Below are positions 41,706 to 41,974 of a stretch of 41,974 bases of DNA, one piece after another; the stretch's first letter is position 1, and every line of letters begins with the position of its first letter. A program made the translations under genes and the position numbers. Under the pieces are notes generated by a model. It searched no databases, had not been told where the DNA came from, and was given only the letters and a program-made list of their open reading frames with translations. This DNA comes from Gemmatimonadaceae bacterium (lineage in GTDB: Bacteria; Gemmatimonadota; Gemmatimonadetes; Gemmatimonadales; Gemmatimonadaceae), in NCBI GenBank assembly GCA_025928185.1, contig JAICKA010000018.1, positions 1 through 41,974 on the forward strand, written 5' to 3'.

Positions 41706-41974
41706 CTCTTGGAGAGTTTGATCCTGGCTCAGGACGAACGCTGGCGGCGTGCTTAACACATGCAAGTCACGGGGGCTCGCAAGAGCAACCGGCGAACGGG
41801 TGCGTAACACGTGAGCAACCTGCCGATCCGCGGGGGATAGCCGGCCCAACGGCCGGGTAATACCGCATACGCTTGTCTGGGGGAGTCCCCGGACACGGAA
41901 ACCTCCGGGGCGGATCGAGGGGCTCGCGGCCTATCAGCTAGTTGGCGAGGTCACGGCTCACCAAGGCGACGACG
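41706..41974 (+). rRNA. 16S ribosomal RNA, 5' part
   Basis: The universal 5' segment AGAGTTTGATCCTGGCTCAG begins at 41713, so the mature end is about 41706. The conserved GACGAACGCTGGCGGCGTGC, ACACATGCAAGTC and GGCGAACGGGTGCGTAACAC follow, then GGATAGCCGGCCCAACGGCC and GGGTAATACCGCATACG. The gene runs off the window. The sequence looks like Gemmatimonadota; the 5' end is set by comparison with E. coli and may be off by a few bases. Confidence 0.95.

Overview
The window is about 42 kb of high-GC bacterial chromosome, dense with housekeeping genes. The 16S start at the right end, the PadR plus ADOP-type permease pair, the alternative GlmU-like protein and the GC-rich codon use all suggest a Gemmatimonadota (Gemmatimonadales-like) bacterium. 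This is an inference; the 269-nt 16S fragment is the best check. The cell is diderm: LptE, LpxH, a heptose-1-P adenylyltransferase and many lipoproteins or signal peptides are encoded.

Layout. 1-1429: 3' part of groEL, ended by a hairpin terminator. 1487-4527 (minus): PadR regulator and ADOP-type permease. 4612-9925 (minus): six closely packed genes, Roadblock/LC7, response regulator, mannose-1-P guanylyltransferase, GlmU-like transferase, WalJ-like metallo-beta-lactamase and an exported amidohydrolase; four consecutive members are joined by 4-nt ATGA overlaps. 9951-10022: back-to-back promoters. 10044-17442 (plus): exported protein, serS, UvrD/PcrA helicase, gatC-gatA-gatB. 17412-19390 (minus): zinc-dependent phospholipase-C-like protein and two small membrane proteins. 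19657-21656 (plus): murA (with an Asp in place of the catalytic Cys) and pgeF. 21657-22560: no gene, but a 107-nt imperfect inverted repeat pair with nested 10-bp tandem arrays, then a promoter and a leader terminator. 22561-29658 (plus): rimP-nusA-ylxQ-infB-rbfA-truB-ribF. 29715-34930: secD-secF, tatD, ridA, a selenoprotein selD (in-frame TGA) and tRNA-Sec seven bases behind it. 34982-36360: DUF5683-like protein and murI. 36295-37080 (minus): lpxH. 37144-40923 (plus): thioesterase, lipoprotein, lptE, DUF4845-like protein, heptose adenylyltransferase, rph, rdgB. 40961-41232: tRNA-Pro, tRNA-Arg, tRNA-Lys. 41432 to the end: rRNA promoter, leader and the 5' end of 16S rRNA.

How the genes work together. 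Most serve translation (serS, gatCAB, rimP, infB, rbfA, truB, tRNAs, rRNA), transcription elongation (nusA), protein export (secDF), envelope building (murA, pgeF, murI, lpxH, lptE, heptose adenylyltransferase) and nucleotide or metabolite repair (rdgB, ridA). The most notable items are the selenocysteine selD-selC pair with a SECIS-like hairpin, the Cys-to-Asp MurA, the inverted-repeat region before rimP, and the putative attenuator in the rimP-nusA-infB leader. No phage, CRISPR array or insertion sequence was recognised.
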